64,000 nucleotides of DNA, taken from NCBI GenBank assembly GCA_019671135.1, contig JAHRHY010000002.1:3611501-3675500 (forward strand). Direction: 5' to 3'. This document shows, piece by piece, positions 46,467 to 57,600 of this stretch. Position 1 is the stretch's first letter. The number at the start of each line of letters is the position of its first letter. Source of the stretch: Linnemannia hyalina (Eukaryota; Mortierellomycota; Mortierellomycetes; Mortierellales; Mortierellaceae). Made by a program: the position numbers and the translations under genes. The notes under the pieces were generated by a model. It saw only the letters and a list, made by a program, of their open reading frames with translations. It was not told where the DNA came from and searched no databases.

Positions 46467-48623
46467 ATGAACAGCACTACCACACCCTCCTCTACTACCA
46501 CACCTTCTCTCTCTACCACCACCCCCTCTCCCTCCACTAACACACCTCCCCTCTCCACTACCACACCACCCCCCTCCACTACCATCCCCTCCTCTTCTAC
46601 TACACCCTCTCTCTCAACTACCACTCCATCTCCCTCCACTACCACCCCCTCTCTCTCCAGTACCACCCCCTCCACTTCCAATACCACTCCCTCCCCTGCC
46701 CCTATCATCTCGTTGACTTACCCAGAGACCCTTGCCATTGGCATGGGTTCGAGTAGCGGCCCAGACACCGAAGGCCTGAAAACCGTCGTCAAGTCTGTCA
46801 CTAGCAACCGCAACGACGGCACTGACAACAACCCCATCAATAACAGCTGCAGCAGCAACGGCAACAACGACATTCACAGCAGCAAGGACAATAACGACAG
46901 CCACACCAGTAGCAGTAGCAGCGACAACAACAAGATTAATTTGAAGCGAAAGGCTACTAGTCAACCTGTCCCTCACCCCCCGCCACCAGCCCCCGTTAAG
47001 GCACCACGTCCTTTTCCCGTATGTTAAGACACAAAGACGGATGAAAGCTCATGTTCTGGCTAACGGATATTGCATACGTTTTTTCACTCAGTGGTTGTAT
47101 TATTAATGGACAAAAAAATGAGCACAACCTGCTAACATCGACTTGATATCTCGTAAATATGACCTGCATAACGTTTCTAGAAATACGTCGACCGCAATGT
47201 GCGTTACAAGTACTTGGGAACTCTAGGCGCGGTAAGTTAAAGAGTTATAAACAACGTCAAACCATAATGCCAAAGGATAGTGCTAGCGAGAGTAATTATG
47301 CTGATAGGGTATCAATTTAATGACATTGCGTAGGGAACTTATGCCGCCGTGTACAAGGTGGAGAGACTTCAAGAAGGTGGGCTCTTCGCGATCAAGACCA
47401 CGTCGCTGGAAAATCTCGATAGGGTACGTTTGCTCAACAAGATGCACTTTAACGGCGTGGTACAAAACAAGCTTTTTTGTTATTCTTTCGCAGATAGGAG
47501 GCGCAAAAAAAAGGTACTTACTTTGTCCTTTTTATAATATAGTTCCAAACTGAGGTTATTACACTGCGACAGTTCCCCCACACAAACATTATTGCATATA
47601 TCAGCCACTTTCATTATCGGGATCTCTTGCACATGGTCCTCGAGTTGGCATCCCATGTAGGACACGTTTGCTTTAATGAGATGAAGGTGATAACGATGAA
47701 CCGCAGTTCATATCGCTCCACAGTTTCTCCTTTCTAATTCCCGTACGTGATCTGTATACCTAATTATTAGAGCCTTCACGACGCCATCGTCCATAGACGC
47801 ATCGACAAGACCACGTTCCTCGAATATACGATGATGATGGCCGCTGGAGTAGCACACCTGCACAGGAACAGCATACTCCACGGTGACATAAAACCTGCCA
47901 ACATCCTCATCACTGAGCAGAACGTGGTCAAGTTGGCAGACCTAGGCGAAGTGAGATACATGAGCGAGTAAGTGCAAACAATAGGAATTGAAATCTGGTG
48001 ATGCCACAGCAGCATATCTGCCAAGAGCCAGTTCAACTGACATGGTTGTTTTTTTTGCATGTTCTAGGACCCTTGAGGGCATTATCGGGAGCGAGAACTT
48101 TCAGGCCCCTGAAGTGATGACGGGGGTCGGGTATGGGCTGCCGGTTGACATTTTTGCTTTTGGCCGGACCCTGCAAGCAATGATGAGCAACACGCCCATG
48201 GCAAAGTAAGTGTGTTTTGCGAGTGAATTGTCCTACTGGTTTTCTTGGACTTGGCTAAAATACGACCGCATGGGCTCATCCATTGATTGTTTTCTACATC
48301 TGGGCAATAGCAATGAGGCGTTCAGGAGCTTCACGGTACCATTCGTGACACACGAGCCGAGTCGGCGACCAACTGCTGACAGCATCCTGAACGAGCAGTT
48401 TTCAGCGTTACGCATGGAGGAATTGCTGGAGGAGGACGACAGAAAGGAGGAGGAGAAGGAGGAGGAAAAGAAGGAGGAGGAGGAGAAGGAGGAAGAGAAG
48501 AACGAGAAGAATGAGAAGAACGAGAAGAACGAAAAGAACGAGAAGCAGGAAAGAAAGGAGGAGAGCGAGAAGGAGGTGGAGGAAGAGAGCGAGAAAAAGG
48601 AGAAAAAAGAGGTGGAGACGTAG
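46467..48623 (+). CDS. STE/MAP3K-like protein kinase with mucin-like N-terminus and Glu/Lys tail
   Basis: Seven exons (46467-47018, 47181-47231, 47334-47423, 47543-47656, 47771-47967, 48068-48205, 48311-48623) join in phase to 484 residues. Residues 1-75 are Ser/Thr/Pro repeats of the STTTPSP kind. A Ser/Asn-rich linker and a basic LKRKATSQPVPHPPPP stretch follow. The kinase domain has LGTLGAGTYAAVYK, the ATP-site Lys in LFAIKTT, HGD in place of HRD (ILHGDIKPANILI), DLG in place of DFG (LADLGEV), and FQAPEV for APE. All three key polar residues (Lys, both Asp) are kept, so activity is plausible. Closest resemblance is to the STE group. The tail is a Glu/Lys repeat ending at TAG. It is the only intact multi-exon gene inside the island. 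Confidence 0.82.
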
Positions 48624-48662
48624 GCGGAGAAGGAGGAGAAGGAGGAGAAGAAGGCCGAGAAG

Positions 48663-51600
48663 GGAGTGGAGAAGGAGAACGGCGAGAAGAAGAATGATGA
48701 GGACCAGAGGGCTCAAGCAAACGTTGTCGAGCCAGGAAATGGCGAGGTGTAAGCCCAATTTACTACAGCTTAGCGGACCAGAAAGACACTTACTTGCATC
48801 AATATAAACAAGAGCTTTCTGGCGAAAACATATTGTAATCGAACCTTGACAAGTTGTCCATGTTCGCCATCAACATGGCCCACATATACTCTTCCCTGAA
48901 AAGATGCTAAATGAAAACACGAGGTACCTTCCACAAACTAGTTATGCCGTGTCATTTCCGAGCTCTGTCGGCCTCGTACTATGCAAAACAAAAGACCCCA
49001 TCGTGATAAATTCATATGCTAATCGTCAATAGTCGAACCTCTCTTGCACATCTTTCCTTCTTGGCCAGGACAGTTTGTATTCGAGATGAGCAGATATGGG
49101 AATAAGTAGGAAATAAATACACATTTGCCATGGTTCCCTCCGTACAGAAGACACTTAGAATGAAGACTTTGATGAATACTGTTGCTAGTTAAAACAGCTA
49201 ATAAAAAGTTGACGTTCTCCTCATCCATCACCTCGATTTTGAGTGCTGTACCGCGCAACTCCAGTACGTGAAGCGTGAATGAGAATGGGAGTTGTGCAGA
49301 ACCAGGACGAATGTGTATGTTAAAGAAAAAAAGAAGTGACCGATGCATTTCTGTGAAAAATACAGCTCCGCTTGTTTTATTTTTTTGTTACCACTCCCTG
49401 AACATTCCCATCCCCTCCAGCCATCATAGTTCACAATGAAAAGGGCTCAATCTCGCAGAGGCACGTCGTCGAACGGATCATGTTGACTCCACCTTGTTTG
49501 TCCTTCGCCATCCATGTCGTCATCGTCTTGGCTGTACTCTGGTTCGGTCAGTGAGGGGGAGTTGAAGAGCAAGTATAGAAGAAAAGATAAGAGATGAAGA
49601 ACGGAAAATGGGGAAGAGAGAACAAGACTGAGGGTGACGAGTGTTGTTCCTTGTCTGTTTTAACAAAAATGGATCGACTTTCTTTTTTGTGAGAGAGGAA
49701 TGGGGAAAGAGGGAGAGTCATTCACTTTTTGCATTGCATGCAACCAAGTTCGCCATGCTGATTCCCTCCCATTCTCTCTTTTTTTTTTTTTTTTTTTTTT
49801 TCCTTCTTACTTGCTCCCCTCGCCTTGGACAACAGGACAAGACAAGTACAACCACAAGTCTTTAATGTGTGTATGGTAAGACTCCTTCTCATGGACTCTT
49901 TTCTTTGCTATGCGCTTTCTTAAACTTTGTATTATGGTGCTGTACTGTCTTGTTTTGTGACGATGTCGCTTGTTGCCTTGCTTGCATCTAACGTTCTCAC
50001 AGTCCTTTCTTTTTCTTCTTTCTTCTTCTCCTGCCCCTGGCTGTAATAAACCAATAGAGTCCTTTCAACACGAGCAAAGGGGACTGTCTATTTTTCGAGA
50101 TCAGTATTTAAGTCGGGCTGAGTAGGCAATCCTTTCTCTCCTTCACTTCATCTTCACCCTCGCCCTCGCTTCCGAAATGATAAACAAACGGCAAACATGA
50201 TAAACAAACGGCAAGCAAACAAAGACCCCATGCACCCCGTCCTTCTTCCCTTCCCTCGTTGTCAGCCTCTTTGGCGGCCTTTGTCTCCTTTCTGCTACGT
50301 AATCGTTTCGAAGTGTGTTGGCTAACCTTTTGTTTGCTGGCCCTCTCTTCTTCTTCTTCTTTACCCATCCTAACCTTCTACTCCACAGCCATGGAACATG
50401 AAGCAGGAAGCAGGATGCACCAACATCGGCAGACGGCAAGAGCAGGAACATACGCCTCCCACGACTTCTCATCTTCGACCCCTTTCCCAAGTCTAACATT
50501 GAAAATAGCAACACCTTGGCCGAACAAGCAGAAAGTTGACCAAGATGAGTTCTAGTTTATTGATTTTTTTGAGGTAGAAAGAGGCGGCAGGGAGCGAGTT
50601 GGGTATGATTTGCAGGAATATGGAAAAGAGGAATAGGAAGAAGAGGGTTAAGGAGACAAGGAGGACGAGGTACATCAAGAGGAAATGGAAGGTAACGAGG
50701 ACAAGGTACATGAAGAGAAAGAAGGACTTTAAAAAGAATTCTGCTAGCGAGATGAGAAGGTAGATGAAGAAGAGCATAGGGAAGAGGAAGATGGGGAAAA
50801 GGAAGATAGAGAAGAAGAGGGTAGGCAAGAGGATAGGGAAAATGATGGGGAGAAAAGAAGGCGGGTACATCAAGAGGACGAGAAACATGACGAGGAAAGG
50901 AAGAGAAAGAAGGGCTTTAAAAAGAAGACTGTTAGAGAGATGGAGAGGGAGATGAAGAAGAGGATAGGGAAGAGGAGCGAGGAGGTATGTAGGAGAAGGA
51001 GGACATGAAAAAGAGAAAGAGTGACATGCAAAAGAGCACGAGTGACATGAAGAATAGCAAGAGGGACATGCAAAAGAGCACGAGTGACATGAAGAAGATC
51101 AAGAGGGACATGTAAAAAAGCAAGAGGGACATGAAGAAGAGCAAGAGGGACATGTAAAAGAGCAAGAGGGACATGAAGAAGAGCAAGAGTAAATACAAAA
51201 AGGGAAAAAGGAGGCAGAAGAGTGAAGAGGAAAAGGTCAGAAGAGATAACAGACAAGGGATATAAGACGGAAGAGAGAATGGTGCTCAACAGACACACTG
51301 GTGTTCGCAAGAGACCGTCAACCTTCTCGGAACCTGCGCTTGAACAATATGGGATAACCAAGTGCATATGCCTTGTTTACATTGAGGGACGACTGCTCTG
51401 TAGTTGCAAACAGTGCGTATTTATGCGCTCGGAAATTGTTGCGGGCGAAAGACATTTCAACATGTCTATGGTCCCGGCCCACGGAGGAGCACCTTGTCTT
51501 GGCGAGTTTTGGCCCAGTGTCGAGGCAGGGTGACGAATCGGATCTGCACACCAGGAGGTGAAAGTCTCATCCCTGCGTTTGACCGCACAAAAGGTTCAGG

Positions 51601-51911
51601 GTTGGGAGACACTCTTGTGGGCAACGGAGACCAACCGTCAGCTGCAGTCCAGTGTGGTTTATTGTTCACTGGCTTTTTTTTTCTTATTGTCTTGTCGATG
51701 TAGAAGGTGAAGAGGGTGAAGTAAAGATATGGTTAATGGTGACAACAGTCAGAGCTTTTCAGTTCTGTTATTATACCCTAATATCATTAATATTTCCGGC
51801 CCTCATGTTAACTCCTTTTTCTCTCTCATATGTCCTTAGGATGTTCATCGGGATGCGGACCAGATATCGACAAGAATGTCTGTTCAAGACCGACAAAAGA
51901 CTAGAAATGAA
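48663..51911. repeat. Long inverted repeat, right core arm
   Basis: This is the mirror of 34362-37610 (position sum 86273), identical in every stretch compared. The arms are about 11 kb apart (37611-48662). The right arm starts just inside the Glu/Lys coding tail side of the intact kinase. A short ORF beginning MEHEAGSRMHQHRQ, with a favourable ATG context near 50394 and an upstream TATTTAAG at 50104-50111, exists here and in mirror image on the left. It is not convincing as a gene. Confidence 0.92.
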
Positions 51912-52565
51912 GGGAACAAAAGTCGACAAGCAGTGGTTATGATGGTGGTGATGGCCATGGAAGTAGAGATAAGTATTGACATGGACATGAACGTGGATAG
52001 AATCCGTTAACGGACAATAAACAACGGCTGCCCAGTAAGCAATGACAGACCAAAAAGAAAGCAGAGATTTCGATTCTGAACACGACATGGCGAACATCGT
52101 ATCATTTGAATCAAGAGACTTTTTCACAAACCTTTTTTTTTACATCCTTGTGCGCGTTGTCAGCGGAAGTTATTTAAAGTACTCTACTTTTTTTTTTTGG
52201 GAATGCCCCCATTCACTCATGTTTGAACCGGCCCTCAGATTCCTCTCATTCATTCTCTTTATTCGTAACAACTTTCATTACTAGTTGCCTTTTAATGCAT
52301 GGATCGACATTGGATCATTGCCGGAATTGAAATACCCGATCTCACATTGATCATGTTTGTAAAATTTTACATGGGTTTAGCACAGACTGACCTGTTTTTT
52401 TTAAATACCACACTTTCTTGGGTAACTCTATAGCAGGTCCATACTAAGGACACCAAGTGGGATCTAGAAATAGGAAACGTATGGGACTTTTACTTCCTGC
52501 ATAGAAGATATCGTTAAAGCATGTTTGTTACATGGGTCTAGCATGAATTCACATTGTCATGATAT
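51912..52565. repeat. Diverged outer part of the right arm, with truncated fold-back element
   Basis: It mirrors 33728-34361 at roughly 85-90% identity with indels. It includes the TTTTAATGCATGGATCGACAT arm of the fold-back element at about 52285-52320 and part of its interior up to about 52565, where similarity ends. The transition to perfect identity at 51911 is abrupt. Confidence 0.75.
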
Positions 52566-52699
52566 TACGCTCCATTGGGCAGTTTCGGGAGATTTTTTTA
52601 AATAGTGGAGGCTGCTTCCTTTCTCCTCTCCTCTCCTCTCCCCTCTTCTCTTTTCCTTTCTTCTCTTCACTCCTAAATTCGTTCTTCAACACACATACA

Positions 52700-52708
52700 C
52701 ATACACAT

Positions 52709-52740
<32 letters not shown>
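52700..52740. repeat. AC dinucleotide microsatellite
   Basis: A run of AC repeats, preceded by ACACAT variants from about 52688, lies just beyond the end of the right arm. Confidence 0.9.
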
Positions 52741-52742
<2 letters not shown>

Positions 52743-52799
52743 CCCTCTCTGCACTCTCCTCTCTTACTTGCTGCTAGACTGAACAACAGGAGTGTCTAA

Positions 52800-53166
52800 T
52801 GTCCTAAGGATATCGGTTCTGCCGCCAACGATAAGGAAATCCCCAAGGTCAATGATCACCTTGCTCCCGCTCCAATGGATGCCCTGAACTGCTGCCATTC
52901 CAGCTCTGACAAGGGAAAGTCATGCAACTCAAGATATCGGACTTTGGGCTTGAGGGAGGAATCGTTCACCTGGAGGTACGACAATGCAAATGAACATTAT
53001 CTAAAAGGTAGCAAATTGCTGCATACATGATCGGTCTCAATGTACTTTTGACAAACCTGTATTTTTTTTTCATTCAACTGTGTATTCAGCTTGCGGATGG
53101 CTAAGAAGTCCGGTTATTGGGCGCCGGAGGGCTTTGGGGGGGAAGGTCCATACCGACAAGATTGAC

Positions 53167-53197
<31 letters not shown>

Positions 53198-53560
53198 CAC
53201 CCCTCGGCATACTATTCTACATAAAGTTCATGAAAGGACGGCCCAAAATTACTCCCCGGTAAGTGATTGGTTCTGAGAACAAATCAGAAATGAGATCAAA
53301 CGCCGCGATATTTTTTCATTTTGCCGACCCTGAAACAAGTAGAAATGTTGTCATAAACACCCAAAGGACTACCTTGAGCGAGTTACTCCCTCCGAAGACG
53401 CCAGGGACTTACTGGATCGCACTCTGATGACCGTTGCTGAGCACTGTATCTCTCTGTTCATGACCTTACGAACCACAGGTTCCTTTGTTGTGGTATTTCC
53501 ACCAAGAGCCTTCCGGATACGGATTTTTGATGTCGAGAGAGTCATGGATGATCGCTATTA
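52800..53560 (+). pseudogene. Polo-like-family kinase relic at the island's right edge
   Basis: The pieces in order are MQLKISDFGLE, then after an intron-like gap MAKKSGYWAPEGFGGEGP. A frame change leads to HTDKIDVF and a homopolymer, then PLGILFYIKFMKGRPKITPR. SEDARDLLDRTLMT-like and SLPDTDF-like segments follow. They correspond to the DFG-to-C-lobe part of the intact gene at 23.1-24.9 kb. The start of this relic (52918-53029) is a direct-orientation match to 25658-25770 in the relic at the left edge, including intron sequence. A 30-base T run interrupts the DVFSLGI-type motif. Clearly non-functional. Confidence 0.72.
53168..53197. repeat. T30 homopolymer inside the kinase relic
   Basis: Thirty T residues replace the short TTT of the Asp-Val-Phe codons in the kinase helix F motif. 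The expansion inserts about nine Phe codons and would be expected only after loss of function. Confidence 0.85.
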
Positions 53561-53597
53561 TTAAACAAGGATATCCCAGGAGAGGACTCGGTGCAAT

Positions 53598-54008
53598 ATG
53601 AAGTTCGAATTAAACAATGCAAGAGAATCAAAAAACCATCGACGAACTGTATCCGAGTTCACAATAATGACATGTCTGCAAATCACCGCCGCCCCCGTCA
53701 AGGCCAAGGACAGCCTCATCCACACCAACAAGGAGCTGGACCAACGGCACAACAATTATGCTCAGGAAAACAAGAAGAAGGCGACGTCGGCGGTGACACC
53801 ATTCGGAATCACGGTCTACAAGACGCACATGCTCAAGATGGCGCAGAAGGACTGAGCGTGGGAGACGATCCTGGCCAAGGTCCAACCGATCAACAAGGAG
53901 GATCAAGAGTTGCGGGTGGAGGGCGAAGAGCTCTGGGATACCTTTGGAGGTGACTTCTGCGATGGCGGCAGCGAGGAAGGAGCAGGAGTAACATGTTTAT
54001 CATCATGA
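53598..54008 (+). pseudogene. Small unidentified ORF with internal stop
   Basis: The frame opens at 53598, reads 85 codons (including VKAKDSLIHTNKELDQRHNN and FGITVYKTHMLKMAQKD) and meets TGA at 53853-53855. It then continues in the same frame for 50 codons (AWETILAKVQPINKEDQEL, then ELWDTFGGDF) to TGA at 54006-54008. The second part has the same codon character as the first, which suggests one gene with a nonsense mutation. The family is unknown. A start within the kinase relic's 3' part is also possible. Confidence 0.4.
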
Positions 54009-54635
54009 GATATGTCTGTAACATAATAAATCATAATAATAAAAATAAAAAAAGAGCCTTTTCATAAGTCCTTGTTGATCAAAGCACCTTTTTTCTGCAT
54101 CAGACAGTCGTTGTTTTGTTGTGGCTGCGTCATCTTGAGATGGGGAGATGACTTTGTATGTGTATGACCGATCATCTTGAAGCCTTGAGTGATGAATGCA
54201 AAAAAAAAAAAAAAAAAAAAATGATTGTCCCCAGAGACAGCGCAGACAAAGCAAAATGCAAAATAAAATAATTCAAAGTCATCGAACATTTGCCACCAAT
54301 TTTTTTTACCTCAGAGCCAACACACACACATGTCCTCCCCCTTTTTTCTTGACTCGCCCAAATGCAAAGCAGAATCCATCCCGCAACCAACTTTGATCGT
54401 GCTTACCATATTACGTAAGTCAAGCCACACACATGTATATGTTTCTTAGCGTCGTTCGCCAAGTAAAAGAAAAAACTGAGCACTCTCGCCCTCTCAGGTA
54501 AAGCACAGACATCAAGAATGAATGGTTCATATTTTTTATTATGTGGGAGGAGGAAAAGAAAGTATAGAAAATGGTAAAAAAGGAGCCGAAGAATGGTTCT
54601 TTTTCGTACTCTTTTGGGTCATCAAAAATAGCACA
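54009..54635. other. Intergenic: 3' side of the RasGAP gene, island edge
   Basis: This is an AT-rich stretch with an A-run near 54200-54220. No gene is visible. Ordinary gene content resumes at 54636. Confidence 0.45.
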
Positions 54636-57600
54636 TTAGCGTTTGATGAAGGTCTTGGTCAACAAGGCCAACACCTTGTTCACATTCAGGTGTACATACT
54701 CCAGATCCAACAGCTGCACCTGATCTTGTTGCTATTAGTTTGAGAGAAATATGGGAATAAAGGATGTGTGAGTATTAGGGTGCATATTCAAAGACATTTC
54801 AGAGTCAAGACGAATCCATGATCGAACGGTTAGTTACCTTCTCGAGAAGATCATCCAGCTTCAAATCCATCTCCAGGATGGCCTTATCGCGACCCTTGTA
54901 GTGAAGTGCAATAATAAACGTTCCTGGAATAGGTGAAGTAATGTTGAAGAAAATATTGCTTCGCCTATCGTCGTTCGTGTCACATAGTAAAGACAGAGAG
55001 TGTTAGCAAGCGCTTTTCAAAGACACTCAAATGTAACCAAGTACCTCTCAAACAGACAAAACGGAACAAAAAATAAATGTACCTGTTCTCGGGAACGTTG
55101 CTCTCGGCGATGACGCCGTCCTTCTCGAGTTGATGGTGCGTAAACTTGAATGGTCCAAGCACCTGCTGCTTGCCCTTCTTGGCCTCCTTTCCTCCGACTG
55201 TGACAACACCGACACCAGAGCCCTGTCCAGGACTGTTTCCTCCACCACTCTGCATGCGCACGTTCTGGAGGTAGGCCTTGTATGAATCCAGCTGACTCCT
55301 CAAGTAGTTGTTATGATCGCCAATGGTCTTGTAGACACTCTCCAAACTGGCCGCCTCCTCGTTAACCTTCTCTCTCAGGTTGCCCAAGTGCCTCAATTCC
55401 TCTGTCACCTCCTCCGTCATGAATGTGAAATGGTCATCAACCACGTTCAGCGCCTCCAGCTCTATCAGCATCTCTTTGACTTTGATACCCTTGCGGACCA
55501 AGATCGCATCCTTTGTCGTCGCGGCGGTTTCTGCAATCTTCATCAAGTCCAGAGGCCGCTTGTCAGCAATACCGGGGATCGAACGGATCAGTTGAACGAG
55601 AATCGACTTTGTCTCCATGTACATGATATCAGCCTGGGTGATGTTGGTCTCCTGCAGGAAAGTTGAGTGCAGATCCTGAATAGGTGTCTCCCATCGACTG
55701 AATAGAGGCAAGATGATGGTCTTGTTCTCTTTGCGGGGAACCTGAGGAGGAGCTGGACCGAGTTCGTTGAGACACATCCGCAAGTGGTGCTTCTCCTGAG
55801 GTGCAAGGGCGTCACGGTGTTGAGTCAACAGTTGGTGGGTATTAAACAACTCGTTCATCGTAATGTTCAAGTTGATTTCCTTCTTCGACAATGCCATATA
55901 TTGGTCCATCTATTCCCGGTTAAGAAAATGTGTGGAATGTTAGAAGTGTATTTGCGTGGACAAAATTGCCTCTCCCTGTGCCAAACTAAACAGCAGCATA
56001 ATGAGGAGATCCTTACCTCCAAGCTCTCGTAGAAATCGCCAACCTCGCAAAGATCGTTGAGGAACTTGTTTATCCTGGCCTTGTTGTTCTCGACAAAGGG
56101 GTTAAGAGTCATCATGTAGGCCTCCTTGGCGTAAGATGGCTTGTTGGCCAAGTTCTGCAGCAACTTTGCAATCTATAACCCATCAGACGCAACATAAAAA
56201 ATGAGGGACTGTTAGTCACCTGTGCTCCTTGTTCAATGCTGAGCCATTAATTCCATGTATCCATGTGCCATGTGCCATGTGCCAATTGCGTACCAGAGTG
56301 AGGGTTCTCCTGGGGTGCTTGCTTGGCAGACCATCGACAAGCATGTAGGCCTGAGGAGTGACGATAGCAGGGTTGATGAAGCGCAAGAAGAAGAATCCTC
56401 CAATCAACGAGCAGATGGAAAAGTCCGTGGCGTCAGGGTACTTTCTCTTTAAGGTGACATTGACAGAAAAGATGGCGGCGTCAGTCAGTATATGAAATAA
56501 GCATCACTTCTAAATAATCAATTGACCTCAATGTACCCTGACGAGTGGATGAGTGTTGTTTACCTTGGTCAAACTGCGAATCTGCTTGCAAATCCATCGG
56601 ATACCGTAGGGGACCTGGTCGAGGGACTCGAGAATGGTGTCGAGGAACGAGTTGGCAATCTCCATGACCATGCTCAGACGAGGCGCAATGATAGCCTGAA
56701 CATCGGGGTTGGCGGCAGCAGTCTCTGCAGAAACTCCGCGGGGAAGATGTGGGGGCAATGACCCTGTGTTCTCCTCAACCTGGTTGATCATCTGCTCATA
56801 GACCTTGAGAGGGTTGACTTCCAAGTTCAATTCCTTGTGCTCAATCAAACTGTTGATCCTCTCTGAGAGGACAGTCTTCAAGTACGACTGACCGGGTCCG
56901 CGACGAGTGTAGGTGGTCATCATACGAGAGACGGGTGTATTGGCGCGGAGTAATGATCCAAACTCTGTGGCGGTCTCGAACTGGGCTGAGAGCACCGACT
57001 ATATAGGCAAAGGAGGGGTGAAAGGAAGGGGAGTGTATGGGTTGAGAGAAGTGGTGAGCACAAATGCAATCCATGTCAGCCAAAAAGGGCTCATTAAGCA
57101 AAAAGGCGGAAAAGGAGAGGAGGGAGGGGGACAAGATTGGGGGCGCGAGAGAGGGTTACGATAGAGAGAGCGAGCGAGAGCGTGTGTATGTGTGATATGT
57201 GAGAGAAATAGGTGGAACTGTGGGCGCAAGGGAGTATGATGTTTCTAGAAGGAGTAGGTGGAAGGAAGGACTTTCTTTTTACCTGGAACATAGTGAGGAG
57301 AAGATGTTCTTCACGCGACTCGTATTGGTTTCCGTAGAGGGTGAACATGACGGTCTGGAGAAGAGTGTCGATCTCTGTGAGGGAGACGAGGCGACAGAGG
57401 GTGGCGATATGGCGTGGCTCTGTCTGGAGGAGGAAGAAGAGGTTGCCGTATGACTGCAGCTTGCGGTCATCAGGGAACAAGCCATCCGAGGAGTCGGCTT
57501 CCTCCAAGTGTTCAGCGACTTCACGTTGCTGTTGTCGTTACCGTCGTTATAGTTGATGTTGTCGTCGTTGTTGTTGTTTGAAGTAGTCGTTGTGTTTTGT

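Noticed and set aside
25000..54000. Starship-type giant mobile element or a transposon with its own recombinase
   Set aside because: No tyrosine recombinase, integrase, transposase or reverse transcriptase frame could be recognised anywhere in the island.
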